Assembly (NCBI GenBank): GCA_050696075.1
Contig: JBOGUF010000059.1
Span: 101,046 to 165,045 of the forward strand
Length of the DNA stretch: 64,000 nucleotides
Source of the DNA: JBOGUF01 sp050696075
Lineage (GTDB): Bacteria; Chloroflexota; Chloroflexia; Thermomicrobiales; UBA6265
Direction of reading: 5' to 3'
In this document: positions 25,648 through 34,562 of the stretch, one piece after another
How positions within the stretch are numbered: position 1 is the first letter of the stretch
How the letters are laid out: each line of letters starts with the position of its first letter
The notes under the pieces: generated by a model
The model's database searches: none
The model's input: only the letters and a program-made list of their open reading frames with translations
What the model was told of the DNA's origin: nothing
Position numbers and translations under genes: made by a program

Positions 25648-26520
25648 CTACCGCGCTGGCACTCGCCCTGCCACGACGAAGAGACTGCTTGAACTCGTGA
25701 ACTGGCCGTTGGCCGCTGTTTCGAGCAGATCGCGCAACGTCCGCTCGGCCCGCTCGATGCTGAGCCAGCCGCGAGCGACGGCGACGTCCAGCGCCTGGCG
25801 ATAGTAGACCGCAACATCGTCGGGCAATGAGCGCTCGACCTCGGTGACGACCTCGACCTCGACGTCGACCAAACCGGCCATCGTCATGCGCCGCACAAGT
25901 TCCAAGCCTATCGCGGGAAAGCGCCACGACTCGCAGAAGCCGCGCACTAACGCCCGAATCGCCTCCTGATCCGGGAAGTCGATGCGCCAACCGGCAAGGT
26001 CTGGCTCTACGGCAACGACCCATCCCCCTGGACGAACAACGCGCGTAAGCTCACGGAGCGCGCTGTCGGGATCGTGCAGGTGCATTAGGACGCGCTCGGT
26101 ATGCGCCGCATCGAACACGTCATCCGCAAGAGGCAGCCGATGCGCGTCGCCGCTGACCAAGGCGAGGGCGGCCCGAGCGCCGCTCTTGACATAGCGGGTA
26201 CGCGCTTCGTCGAAGAGCGCGCGGGCATGATCGACGCCGACCACAACGCCTTCGTCGCCGACGATCTCGCCAAGCAGCGGTAAGAAGATGCCCGTGCCGC
26301 ACCCCACGTCGAGGGCGCGCGCGCCGGGCACGAGCCGCATCGCACGGTAGGCATGGGCCCATGCCTGCTGGACCGACGGCATGTCGCGGACGGCGGCCAG
26401 GTGACGGGAGAGGACAGATGGAATCGTGGCCGCGGCGTTCGCATCGTAAGCGGCCGATCCCCACGGTTGCCCATCCTCGGTCGCGACGGAATCCCCGTGC
26501 CGGGTTGTGGGCTTTGCCAC
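25648..26520 (-). CDS. SAM-dependent methyltransferase (class I)
   Basis: This is a Rossmann-fold methyltransferase with the SAM motif LDVGCGTGIFLPLL, a GVDHARALFDEA motif for the acidic ribose ligand, and VVRPGGWVVAVEPD. The C-terminal part resembles UbiE/Coq5-like enzymes acting on small molecules. The GTG at 26520 has AGAGGA 8 nt upstream and gives 290 residues; a GTG at 26580 would add 20 residues but lies in a direct repeat with no ribosome site. It is convergent with the anti-sigma gene (10-nt gap) and divergent from the zinc-ribbon gene. Substrate unknown. Confidence 0.8.
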   Translation of the reverse strand: MAKPTTRHGDSVATEDGQPWGSAAYDANAAATIPSVLSRHLAAVRDMPSVQQAWAHAYRAMRLVPGARALDVGCGTGIFLPLLGEIVGDEGVVVGVDHARALFDEARTRYVKSGARAALALVSGDAHRLPLADDVFDAAHTERVLMHLHDPDSALRELTRVVRPGGWVVAVEPDLAGWRIDFPDQEAIRALVRGFCESWRFPAIGLELVRRMTMAGLVDVEVEVVTEVERSLPDDVAVYYRQALDVAVARGWLSIERAERTLRDLLETAANGQFTSSSSLFVVAGRVPAR

Positions 26521-26576
26521 GCCGCTATCCTCTGCTGCTTTCCACCACCGGTGAAGCGTGGCGACGGAATCCGAAA

Positions 26577-26611
26577 TCACGCGTATTCGAGTTCACGCGT
26601 ATACTTGAGTG
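26577..26611. promoter_or_regulatory. Tandem direct repeat in divergent promoter region
   Basis: Two near-copies of TTCACGCGTAT followed by (A)CTTGAGT/TCGAGT lie head to tail at about 26577-26592 and 26592-26611, between the methyltransferase and the zinc-ribbon gene. The 15-16 bp spacing suits an operator for a dimeric regulator. No motif of a known regulator is recognised. Confidence 0.35.
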
Positions 26612-26670
26612 AAAGCGTCTGTCCACCGGTGGAATCCGGCGTCATCTCGTGTTTGGGAGTTTGTCACCGC

Positions 26671-27075
26671 ATGACTCGATCCTTAGTCGATCAAGCGCTC
26701 ATCTGCGAGGATTGCGGTAGATCCTTTGCCTTCACCGTTGCCGAGCAAGCATTCTACGCGGATCGTGGTTTCCGCGCACCGGCGCGATGCGTGGACTGCC
26801 GCGGTCAGCGTCGTGCTGAGCGCAACGCCGACCTCCTGGCCTCGTACGAATCGATGGCCAATACCTCGCTCTGGCACGAGGTCCGCACGGGTTTCGGCGG
26901 CCAGCGCGATCGCGCAAATGGAAATGACCGAGGGCGGGTCGCTGGCAACACGCGGCTAGCTGGATACCGCGCGACCTGCGCCGCTTGCGGTCGCGACGCT
27001 GATCTGCCCTTCATGCCGCGAGGTGGCCGACCCGTTTATTGCCGAGCCTGCTTCAGCCAACGACAGGGCCGTTGA
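26671..27075 (+). CDS. Zinc-ribbon protein with two CxxC pairs at each end
   Basis: The 134-residue protein has an N-terminal zinc-ribbon (CEDCGRSFAFTVAEQAFYADRG...RCVDCR) of the zf-trcl type and a C-terminal ribbon (CAACGRDADLPFMPRG...YCRACF), joined by a basic, low-complexity middle. Both cysteine patterns are CxxC-(about 17-23)-CxxC and would bind two zinc ions. Similar proteins from Chloroflexota and actinobacteria are small, widespread and unassigned, perhaps nucleic-acid binding. The ATG at 26671 has GGGAG about 12 nt upstream. It is 57 nt before an MFS transporter on the same strand. Confidence 0.75.
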   Translation: MTRSLVDQALICEDCGRSFAFTVAEQAFYADRGFRAPARCVDCRGQRRAERNADLLASYESMANTSLWHEVRTGFGGQRDRANGNDRGRVAGNTRLAGYRATCAACGRDADLPFMPRGGRPVYCRACFSQRQGR

Positions 27076-27132
27076 TCCTTCCCCAGTTCCAAGCGCCGCG
27101 TTCGCCATCGCGTTGGCAAGGGTGAGACGATA

Positions 27133-28482
27133 GTGTCGATGCGTGCCTGGGTATCCATCCAAGCCAACACCAGGCAAGCCCTCGACCGGTACAGCCAGGT
27201 CCTTTCTCAGCGAACAACGCGCACCCTCCTCATGACGTTCGTCGTCTCTGCCGTCGGCGATTGGCTTAACCTTGTCGCCCTCATGGCGTTGGCCTACCAG
27301 TTTGGCGATGGGGCGCTTGGCGTCGGCGGGATGCTGGCGCTGCGCATGGTTCCCGGTTTGGTCCTGCAGGGCCTATCCGGGGCGCTTGTTGACCGCATGC
27401 CGGGCAAAGCCATCCTCATCGGCTCTCAGATCACCATGGGACTGGTGGCTTGGTCCTTCATGACGCTCGAGTCGATTGGGAGTCTCTGGCTGCTGTACAG
27501 CCTCGTCCTGCTTTTAGAGACGGTCAACACGTTGGCCCGGCCCGCCTTCATGGTCCGGATCGTCGGCAGTGTTGCGGACGACCAGCGCGGCGCCGTCAAC
27601 GGTCTCATCGGGATGGCGTTGACGACGGCCCAGTTGGTCGGCGCCTCGATCGGCGCGATCATCCTCGGTTTCCTCAGCCCGCGGCCGCTCTTTCTCGTCA
27701 ACGGGATCACCTTCATGGTGATCGCCTTGGTCGTGTCACGGGTCAACGTCACGCCAGTCGCGGAATCCGCGCGCCGCCTCGCGGAGCGTGCCGGTGAACG
27801 CTTCGGCTCGACCGGAGGATCAGTCGCCGGGTACGTCGCCATGATCCGGCGGCCGGATATCTTTGCCTACTGCTTCCTCACCTTGACCGTTTCCATGTTG
27901 ATTCAAGCCGCGGCCGCCCTCTTCGAGTCGAGGGCGCGCGATCTCTCGTTGGGCGAGGGCGGCGCCGGCGTGTTCTTTGCCGCCGTCGCGATCGGCCTGC
28001 TCGTCGGGGGCGCGCTGGCCGGCGCCGGGATCTATCGGAAGCGGACCACCTTGCATCTGATCGCGGCGGCGGAGATTGCGAGTGCGCTCGGTCTCGTGGC
28101 GTTCGGCTTAGCTGACCGCCTGACCATTGCGGCCCTGGCGCTCGTCCTCACTGGCATCGCGGCCGAGTTAGCCGAGGTGCCGGCGCTGACCTATTTTCAG
28201 CACCGGCTGCCCACGACCGTCTACGGCCGTTTCTTCTCGCTGTTCCTGATGGCGTCGGCGGCGGGTGGCCTTATCGGCGCACTGGTCGGGCCGGTGCTGG
28301 AGCGCGGCCTGGGCGAGGCCAGGGCGCTGCAACTCATGACCGTTCCCATTCTCATCTCGGCGTTCGTTCTAATCTCCTTGAGCCGTTCCTGGGAAGAAGG
28401 AACAGACGACGTCGCCGCCGAGGCGGACGCTCCGCGGACGGTCCCAAGCACGACCACAGGGTCGTGGCTCCGGAAGGACTAA
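27133..28482 (+). CDS. MFS transporter
   Basis: The 449-residue protein has 10-12 hydrophobic helices and resembles the MFS_3/enterobactin-exporter-like group. The first cytoplasmic loop has a DRMPGK motif, close to the family's G-x-x-x-D-R-x-G-R motif A. It likely exports small molecules with proton exchange; substrate unknown. Starts are GTG 27133 (AAGGGTGAG upstream) or ATG 27139. The C-terminus is a short Asp/Glu-rich tail. The gene is convergent with the class III aminotransferase, 13 nt away, and follows the zinc-ribbon gene. Confidence 0.85.
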   Translation: MSMRAWVSIQANTRQALDRYSQVLSQRTTRTLLMTFVVSAVGDWLNLVALMALAYQFGDGALGVGGMLALRMVPGLVLQGLSGALVDRMPGKAILIGSQITMGLVAWSFMTLESIGSLWLLYSLVLLLETVNTLARPAFMVRIVGSVADDQRGAVNGLIGMALTTAQLVGASIGAIILGFLSPRPLFLVNGITFMVIALVVSRVNVTPVAESARRLAERAGERFGSTGGSVAGYVAMIRRPDIFAYCFLTLTVSMLIQAAAALFESRARDLSLGEGGAGVFFAAVAIGLLVGGALAGAGIYRKRTTLHLIAAAEIASALGLVAFGLADRLTIAALALVLTGIAAELAEVPALTYFQHRLPTTVYGRFFSLFLMASAAGGLIGALVGPVLERGLGEARALQLMTVPILISAFVLISLSRSWEEGTDDVAAEADAPRTVPSTTTGSWLRKD

Positions 28483-28495
28483 AGTGTGACGTCCG

Positions 28496-29914
28496 TCAGT
28501 CGGTGATCTCGGACCGGAACTCGTTTTCGGCGAGGGTGATGGCTTCGTCGGCGATGGTGACGATGCGGTCGATTTCGTCCTTCGTCGTCACCAGCGGCGG
28601 GGCGAAGTGCATGACGTCCCAGACGCGGGTGATGAACCCACGGTCGATCGTCGCCTCGGCGAGCCGCCGTGTGAAGCCGTGTTCCTTGCCCCAGTTCGTC
28701 TTTGCGGATTTACTCTTGACGAGTTCGATGGTGCAGTAGAGACCAAGGCCCCGCACGTCGCCGACTGTCGGATGGTTGCGCAACTCTTCGATCCGATCCT
28801 TGAGGTAGGCGCCCATCTCAGCGCTGCGCTCGGCCAGCTTCTCCTCTATGAGGATCTCGATGTTTTTGATCGCCGCGGCGCAGGCGACCGGATGCCCGCC
28901 GAAAGTGAGCAAATGGCCCATGACGGTCTGTTTCTGGTCCTGGAAGACGTCGAAGACCGCGGGCCGGACGACGGTCGCCGCGATCGGCGCGTACCCGGAT
29001 GAGAGCCCCTTCGCCATCGTCATGATGTCGGGCACGACGCCGTAGTGTTCCATGGCAAAGAGTTTTCCGGTCCGGCCCCAACCGTTGATCACCTCGTCGG
29101 CGATCAGCAGGACGCCGTGCCGGTCGCAGATCTCGCGCAACATGGTCCAATAGATCCTCGAAGGAACGTGGAGGCCGGCGGCTGATGAGATCGGCTCGGC
29201 GATTACCGCGGCGACCGTTTCCGGTCCCTGGGCGATGATCTCCTGTTCGACGTAATTCGCTGCCATCAGGTCGGCTTGCTCGCCCTCGACGCCGAAGTCG
29301 GAGCGGTATTGGTTGGGGTGCGGCACATGACTGACACCGTACATGAACGGCCCGAAAAAGGCTTCGTTGCGGGACGCCGTCAGGCTCATTGCGCCGTGAG
29401 TCATCCCGTGGTAGGAGCCGCGACGCGCGATGATCTTGTACCGGCGTGGAAAGCCGCGCATCGCCTGGACTTGCTTGGCGATCTTGACCGCGGTTTCGAC
29501 CGCCTCGGACCCGCCGGAGCTGAAGAAAACCCGGCTCAGGTCGCCGGGCGTCAACTCCGCGAGAAGCGCCGCGAGCTGCACGGCGGGAACCGTGGTGTAG
29601 TTCATCGAGGAGGCATAGGCGAGGCGGGCGGCCTGTTGGGCCATGGCGTCGGCAATCTCTTCGCGCCCGTGGCCGGCGTTGACGACCCAAAGGCCGGAAA
29701 TACCGTCGATGTACTCGCGGCCCCGAACGTCCCACAACTTGGCGCCCTCGCCGCGGTCGAAGACGCGCAATCCGTCCTCTTCGGCAATTTCGACCCACGG
29801 CGCCTGGTGAATCCAGACGTGTTCGAGGGCTTTTTGCTCCACCGTGACGCGCGGCGGCGCCTCGGCGACGGCCGTCCCACCCATGCCATTTCCGCCCACG
29901 GGCCCGTTACTCAT
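28496..29914 (-). CDS. Class III aminotransferase (omega-amino acid--pyruvate type)
   Basis: The 472-residue PLP enzyme has the class III pattern: the PLP-phosphate segment GGSEAVETAVKIAK, the aromatic stacking YHG (RGSYHGMTHGAM), LLIADEVINGWGRTG, and the Schiff-base lysine in MTMAKGLSSGYAPI. These enzymes move amino groups from omega-amino acids, beta-alanine or amines to pyruvate or 2-oxoglutarate. It is divergent from the Fe-S/FAD operon. A TATACT box (30005-30000) precedes it. Whether its substrate is the same as that of the flavin operon is not known. Confidence 0.9.
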   Translation of the reverse strand: MSNGPVGGNGMGGTAVAEAPPRVTVEQKALEHVWIHQAPWVEIAEEDGLRVFDRGEGAKLWDVRGREYIDGISGLWVVNAGHGREEIADAMAQQAARLAYASSMNYTTVPAVQLAALLAELTPGDLSRVFFSSGGSEAVETAVKIAKQVQAMRGFPRRYKIIARRGSYHGMTHGAMSLTASRNEAFFGPFMYGVSHVPHPNQYRSDFGVEGEQADLMAANYVEQEIIAQGPETVAAVIAEPISSAAGLHVPSRIYWTMLREICDRHGVLLIADEVINGWGRTGKLFAMEHYGVVPDIMTMAKGLSSGYAPIAATVVRPAVFDVFQDQKQTVMGHLLTFGGHPVACAAAIKNIEILIEEKLAERSAEMGAYLKDRIEELRNHPTVGDVRGLGLYCTIELVKSKSAKTNWGKEHGFTRRLAEATIDRGFITRVWDVMHFAPPLVTTKDEIDRIVTIADEAITLAENEFRSEITD

Positions 29915-29999
29915 GCGTGTTGCCTCCAGACAGCCGGTGCGCCGGCGTCGTGTCCTCTTCGGAGCCGTGATGTGCCGCCACGGCGTTGCGTGGGAGCGG

Positions 30000-30005
30000 A
30001 GTATA
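30000..30005 (-). promoter_or_regulatory. -10 box for the aminotransferase gene
   Basis: TATACT on the minus strand, 85 nt before the aminotransferase ATG; no clear -35 box. Confidence 0.35.
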
Positions 30006-30109
30006 GCGTAGGGTCGCTGCCGTCCTACATTGGCGGTTGACGCTGGGCACGGGCGGTGACATGATCCGCTGGCTGTTCATGAAGCCGGGCGGTGGTGGAA
30101 AGGTCGATT

Positions 30110-30472
30110 GTGGAAAGCGGAAACGAGCGGCGCGTTCGCGCACATGCAGTCTTGGGCGACCTTTCCGATGCCGAGCTGGTCACGATCTTTCACGATGGAC
30201 GGCCGATCACCGCGCGGGCGGGAGAACCGATCGTGGCGGCGCTGCTCGCCGCGGGCGTGCGCTTCTTTCGCACCGCGCCGGGGTCGGGGGAACCGCGCGG
30301 CGGCTATTGCATGGTCGGCCGGTGCGCCGACTGCCTGATGACGGTCGATGGCGCGCTGAACATACGGGCGTGCATCATGCCTGTCCGCCAGGGTATGCGG
30401 GTGAAAACACAACGAGGGCTTGGCTCGTGGAATGATGTCGCCGCGACCAGCGCAACCGGAGAGTCCGCATGA
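30110..30472 (+). CDS. (2Fe-2S)-binding protein, HcnA-like
   Basis: The 120-residue protein is a single Fer2_4 (2Fe-2S) ferredoxin domain with the cluster motif GGYCMVGRCADCLMTVDGA and a fourth Cys in NIRACIMPV. HcnA/SoxA-type domains of this kind pass electrons in hydrogen-cyanide synthase, sarcosine oxidase and octopine or proline dehydrogenases. The GTG at 30110 has AAGG 6 nt upstream; GTG 30092 is an alternative. Its stop overlaps the start of the FAD subunit (ATGA), so all three genes of the operon are coupled. Confidence 0.88.
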   Translation: MESGNERRVRAHAVLGDLSDAELVTIFHDGRPITARAGEPIVAALLAAGVRFFRTAPGSGEPRGGYCMVGRCADCLMTVDGALNIRACIMPVRQGMRVKTQRGLGSWNDVAATSATGESA

Positions 30473-31455
30473 GGACGGCTGACGTCGCGGTTGTTGGCGC
30501 TGGCCCGGCAGGCTTGAGCGCGGCCATTATTGCCGCGCGCGCTGGTGCGCGGACCGTCCTGCTTGACGAGCAACGGGAGGTGGGCGGCCAGCTTCGCTAT
30601 CGCATCGCCGAGTTGCATGCCGGCCCATATGGCACGATCAGGGCGCGGGACTTGGCTCGTCACCTGGTCGAAGAGGCTGGTGCGGCCGGGGTCGATATGC
30701 ACCAGGGAGCGATCGTCTGGGGATTGTTCGCGGAGCGAACGCTCGCGATCGTCGAAGGAGCGGATTCGTATCAACTCCAGGCGGAACAGGTCGTCCTTGC
30801 CACTGGATCGACCGATCGGCCGCTCCCCTTTCCGGGCGGTACGCTGCCCGGCGTCTTCACTGCCCGCGCGGTGCAGATCTTGCTCAACCTCCATCGCGTC
30901 CTGCCTGGTCGCCGCTTTCTCGTGGTGGGCGGCGGCGTCGAGGCTGCCGAGGTCGCCGAAGACATCGCCCTCGCGGGAGGCGAGGTTGTCGCCAAGGCCG
31001 TGCCTGATCGTGCCTCATCGATGACCGCGGCGGGGACCGATGGCGTTGAATCGGTCATGATTGACGGCGTCCAACATGCCGCTGACGTGGTGGTCGTCGC
31101 CGTTGGTCGTCAACCTGATCCGGAGTTGGCCCTGATGGCGGAGTGCGCCGCCGGTATCGCCGCCGAGCTTGGTGGTTGGATGCCCCTGCGTGACGGACGC
31201 ATGCAATCGACGGCGCCCGGCGTCCTCGTCTGTGGTGACGTGGCCGGTATCTGCGACGTGCGAATCGCCCTGGCCGAAGGTTCCTATGCCGGTTGCAGCG
31301 CGGCCGCGTCGCTCGGACTGGTCGATGCGGGAACGCTGCATCGTGCTCGCACCGCGTACGAGGCGGCGGCGACCTTGCGCATCCGAATCGCCGAGTCGAT
31401 GACGCTGGCCCACGTTCAGGTCGAGCGCGCGGTCACTGAAGGAAACGTGGGATGA
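30469..31455 (+). CDS. FAD/NAD(P)-dependent oxidoreductase, HcnB-like
   Basis: The 328-residue flavoprotein has the N-terminal FAD motif VAVVGAGPAGLSAAI, the second dinucleotide-binding motif RFLVVGGGVEAAEVAEDIAL and the late FAD motif TAPGVLVCGDVAGI. It matches the FAD part of HcnB/OoxA/SoxA alpha-type subunits. In those proteins the (2Fe-2S) BFD domain is at the C-terminus, whereas here it is a separate gene directly after. The catalytic amine-oxidising subunit (HcnC/DadA-like) is not in the window. Start and stop both overlap the neighbours by ATGA. Confidence 0.88.
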   Translation: MRTADVAVVGAGPAGLSAAIIAARAGARTVLLDEQREVGGQLRYRIAELHAGPYGTIRARDLARHLVEEAGAAGVDMHQGAIVWGLFAERTLAIVEGADSYQLQAEQVVLATGSTDRPLPFPGGTLPGVFTARAVQILLNLHRVLPGRRFLVVGGGVEAAEVAEDIALAGGEVVAKAVPDRASSMTAAGTDGVESVMIDGVQHAADVVVVAVGRQPDPELALMAECAAGIAAELGGWMPLRDGRMQSTAPGVLVCGDVAGICDVRIALAEGSYAGCSAAASLGLVDAGTLHRARTAYEAAATLRIRIAESMTLAHVQVERAVTEGNVG

Positions 31456-31733
31456 GCGAAACGCCGGCCGCGGCGTGCTATGCCTGCCGCTGCGAAGAGA
31501 TCGGCTTGGACGAGGTGCGGGAGGCGATCGCCGAGGGTGCGCGCTCGGTCAACGACGTCAAGCGCCGCACGCGGGCGGGTATGGGCATCTGCCAGGGTGT
31601 CTATTGCGTCGGGCCGATTGCGGACCTGATCGCGGCGGAAACCGGCTTGAGCCCACGCGAGATCGTGCCGATGACGGCGAGACCGCCCGTCCGGCTCGTG
31701 TCGCTTGGTTTACTGGCCGACATGGAGGAGTAG
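31452..31733 (+). CDS. BFD-like (2Fe-2S)-binding protein
   Basis: The 93-residue protein is one BFD-like (2Fe-2S) domain: CYACRCEEIGLDEVREAI, then NDVKRRTRAGMGICQGVYC, giving the CxC and CxxxxC cluster ligands. In HcnB-type enzymes this domain is fused to the C-terminus of the FAD subunit, so here it looks like a split gene. It overlaps the preceding FAD gene by ATGA. The three-gene set HcnA-like, FAD, BFD therefore rebuilds one electron-transfer subunit pair. Pgi follows 89 nt later. Confidence 0.85.
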   Translation: MSETPAAACYACRCEEIGLDEVREAIAEGARSVNDVKRRTRAGMGICQGVYCVGPIADLIAAETGLSPREIVPMTARPPVRLVSLGLLADMEE

Positions 31734-31822
31734 CCGGCGTTGGGTGTGTGTCACTGGGCATGCTCCGTGCTACCATCGCCGCCGGGTTCGCGGACCATTC
31801 CCGCGGGCCAGGAGAGTGATTG

Positions 31823-33268
31823 GTGCCGGCGCATTTCCCAACCACCGCTGCATCGTCTCGCCTCGTCATCGACTACCGGAACGCGATGGCGGTCGCGGTG
31901 GGCGAAGAGCACGGCATTGCCGAGGAAGCGCTCGACGCCGTCGCCGACCGGGTACGGAAAGCGCACGATCGGATCGTGGCCGAACACGACGCCGGCGGCC
32001 AACGGTGGGAGGATCTGCCCGACAACATTGCGCTTGCGGACGAGATCACCGCGTTTGCCGATGAAGCGCGCGGGCAGTATCGGGATTTCATCCTGGTCGG
32101 CATCGGCGGCTCATCGCTCGGCGCCATCGCCACGATCCAAGCACTGACCCATCCTTATCGCAATCTCCACGGCGACGACCGGCGCGGCGGACCCCGTTTC
32201 TTCGTGCTCGACAACCCCGATCCGGAGAAGGTGTTGGCGACCCTCGACACGGTCGACCTGTCAAACACCTTGGTCAACGTCGTCACCAAGTCCGGGCAGA
32301 CCGCGGAGACGATGGCCAACTTCCTCGTCGTGCGCGACGCGCTGATCGAGGCCGTGGGCAAGGACCAATTCGCGCGACAGATTGTGGCGACGACCGACCC
32401 GACGGAGGGATTGTTGCGCCAGATGGCAGATCAGGAAGGCTTTCGGACCTTCCCGGTGCCGCCGGGTGTCGATGGCCGGCAGACGGTGCTGAGTGCTGTC
32501 GGCATGATCCCGGCGGCGATGTGCGGCGTCGACATCCGCGGCTTGCTCGCGGGCGCGGCGGCGATGCGCGCCCGCTGCGCTTCACCGGACGTGCGGCAGA
32601 ATCCGGCCTATCTGCTCGCTGCCCTCGCCTACCTTGCCGACCAGCGGTACGGCAAGCGAATCCTCGTTGCGATGCCCTACGCCGACGCGCTTTACGGGAT
32701 CGCCGATTGGTTCCGCCAACTCTGGGCCGAGAGCTTGGGCAAGCGCTTATCGACTCGTGGCGAAGAAGTCTACGCGGGGCAAACTCCCGTCAAGGCCCTT
32801 GGCGCCATCGACCAGCACTCGCAGATCCAGCTCTACACCGAGGGACCGAACGACAAGCTGATCGTTCTTGTCGGCGTCGGCGAGTATCGCGCCGAGGTCC
32901 CGGTTGGCCGGCCGCCTTCGGGAATCCCGGACCTGGCGTATCTCGACGGGGCGGAACTCGGAGAATTGCTCGATCGGGAGCGGGTCGCCACCGCCTGGGC
33001 ATTGCGCGATGCGCAGCGACCTAACATCACCATCACGACGCCGACCATCGACGCCTTTGCGGTCGGTGAGTTCTTCTATCTCCACGAGCTCCAAACGGTC
33101 ATGGCTGGGGCGCTCTATGACGTCAATCCGTTTGGCCAACCCGGCGTCGAAGCCGGCAAGAATGCCACCTACGCCCTGATGGGCCGTTCCGGCTACGAGG
33201 ATCTACGGGCAGAACTGATCGAGGAGCCGACTGACGCTGGAGAGTACTCTCTGCCAGCCGGCGTATAG
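31823..33268 (+). CDS. pgi: Glucose-6-phosphate isomerase
   Basis: Pgi interconverts glucose-6-phosphate and fructose-6-phosphate in glycolysis. The protein (481 residues with GTG 31823, GGAG 8 nt upstream; TTG 31820 adds one residue) has the sugar-phosphate motif FILVGIGGSSLGAIA, the VVTKSGQTAETMAN loop, GAIDQHSQIQLYTEGPNDKL and the end motif GALYDVNPFGQPGVEAGK. This matches the shorter bacterial PGI type. It has its own position after the Fe-S/FAD operon and may share its transcript. Confidence 0.93.
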   Translation: MPAHFPTTAASSRLVIDYRNAMAVAVGEEHGIAEEALDAVADRVRKAHDRIVAEHDAGGQRWEDLPDNIALADEITAFADEARGQYRDFILVGIGGSSLGAIATIQALTHPYRNLHGDDRRGGPRFFVLDNPDPEKVLATLDTVDLSNTLVNVVTKSGQTAETMANFLVVRDALIEAVGKDQFARQIVATTDPTEGLLRQMADQEGFRTFPVPPGVDGRQTVLSAVGMIPAAMCGVDIRGLLAGAAAMRARCASPDVRQNPAYLLAALAYLADQRYGKRILVAMPYADALYGIADWFRQLWAESLGKRLSTRGEEVYAGQTPVKALGAIDQHSQIQLYTEGPNDKLIVLVGVGEYRAEVPVGRPPSGIPDLAYLDGAELGELLDRERVATAWALRDAQRPNITITTPTIDAFAVGEFFYLHELQTVMAGALYDVNPFGQPGVEAGKNATYALMGRSGYEDLRAELIEEPTDAGEYSLPAGV

Positions 33269-33360
33269 CGCGCGCCGGCATCGCTTGACCATGTCGGTCA
33301 TACTGTATCTATCGGGCCGGGTCCTCGCCAAAACGTGGGACCGCGACGGAGTTTTCGACG

Positions 33361-34518
33361 GTGTTCCAACAGATGACGCCGACGCGGGTCATGATCAATA
33401 CCGCCGCCGCTCTCTTCGTCATCGGGTTGGCGTGGCTGCTCTTCCAGGTGCGCGCGATTCTGGTCCTGTTCCTCTTTGGCATCCTCTTTGCCGCGGCGAT
33501 CGAACCGATCGTCTACCGGCTGCGCCGTTACGGATTCTCGCGTGGCCAGGCGATCGTGTCGGTCTACTTCATGCTCGCGGCGACGCTCGGGTTGTTCATT
33601 TACCTGATCGTGCCCTCGCTGGTGCGGCAGGCGACCACGCTCTGGAACGACATCCCGCTGATGCTCGACGACCTCCGCACGCAGGCGAACGCGAGCGACA
33701 ACGCGTTCGTCGAGCTGGCCGGAGTGCGCACGGTCGATCGCCTCCTCGTCGCGTATTACACCCTCGAGCGCAATCCGCCGATCGAGGGGTCGACGGCGGT
33801 GACCTTTGCCACCTCCGTCGTCGGGGTGCTTTTCACAACGATCTCGGTGATGATCGTCGCCTTCTACTGGATGACCGAGAAGGCGATTATCAAGCGGATC
33901 GGCCTCAGCTTTGTACCTCTGGACAAGCGCGACCGCGCGCACTCGCTCTGGGATCAGGTCGAGTTGCGGCTCGGCGGTTGGGCGCGCGGTCAGCTCATTC
34001 TCTGCAGCACGATTGGCGTGCTCTCCGCCGCCGGCTACTTCGCCATCGGCCTCGACTTCTGGCTCGCTCTGGGTCTCTTGGCCGGTGTCACCGAGATTAT
34101 CCCGTTCATCGGCCCGTTCCTCGCCGGGACGGTCGCGGTCTCCGTGGCGCTCACGGAGTCGTGGGAGCAAGCGCTGATGGTGGCGGTCTTTGCCATCGTC
34201 TTGCAACAACTCGAAGGCGCGTTTATGGTGCCTCGGGTCATGCGCAACGCGGTCGGGATGACGCCGCTAACGGTGATTCTGGCTGTGCTCGTCGGCGGCT
34301 CGCTCGGTGGCCCGCTCGGCGCAATCCTGGCGATTCCGCTCGGGGCGGCGGTTCAGGTCTTTGTCCAGGACGTACTCCGCACCCGCGCGGTGGAGGTCGA
34401 CAGCACGCTGACGGAGGATATTGAAGCGCTGCCGGCGCCGGACGATAGGACGGCGGCTCGTGATGGACCTCACCCGGTCGGCCGCGAGTCGACGACCGTC
34501 GCGCCTGGTAGTTCATAA
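33361..34518 (+). CDS. AI-2E family transporter (PerM-like)
   Basis: The 385-residue protein has six to eight membrane helices and the family plan of AI-2E/PerM proteins: an N-terminal pair of helices, a cytoplasmic domain (about 90-150), then the motif-rich C-terminal bundle (GWARGQLILCSTIGVLSAAGYFAIGLD; TEIIPFIGPFLAGT; QQLEGAFMVPRVM). Members move autoinducer-2, sodium ions or unknown substrates. The start is GTG. The C-terminus is a 50-residue hydrophilic tail that is longer than usual. A weak TTGACC box lies upstream at 33285-33290. Confidence 0.85.
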   Translation: MFQQMTPTRVMINTAAALFVIGLAWLLFQVRAILVLFLFGILFAAAIEPIVYRLRRYGFSRGQAIVSVYFMLAATLGLFIYLIVPSLVRQATTLWNDIPLMLDDLRTQANASDNAFVELAGVRTVDRLLVAYYTLERNPPIEGSTAVTFATSVVGVLFTTISVMIVAFYWMTEKAIIKRIGLSFVPLDKRDRAHSLWDQVELRLGGWARGQLILCSTIGVLSAAGYFAIGLDFWLALGLLAGVTEIIPFIGPFLAGTVAVSVALTESWEQALMVAVFAIVLQQLEGAFMVPRVMRNAVGMTPLTVILAVLVGGSLGGPLGAILAIPLGAAVQVFVQDVLRTRAVEVDSTLTEDIEALPAPDDRTAARDGPHPVGRESTTVAPGSS

Positions 34519-34519
34519 T
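34514..34519 (+). promoter_or_regulatory. -10 box for the PRC-barrel stress gene
   Basis: CATAAT overlaps the stop codon of the AI-2E gene and lies 44 nt before the ATG at 34563; a usable -35 box is not clear. Confidence 0.3.
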
Positions 34520-34562
34520 CATGTGTTGCATGTGCCGCCATCGTCGGAGTAGTTGCACGGGT

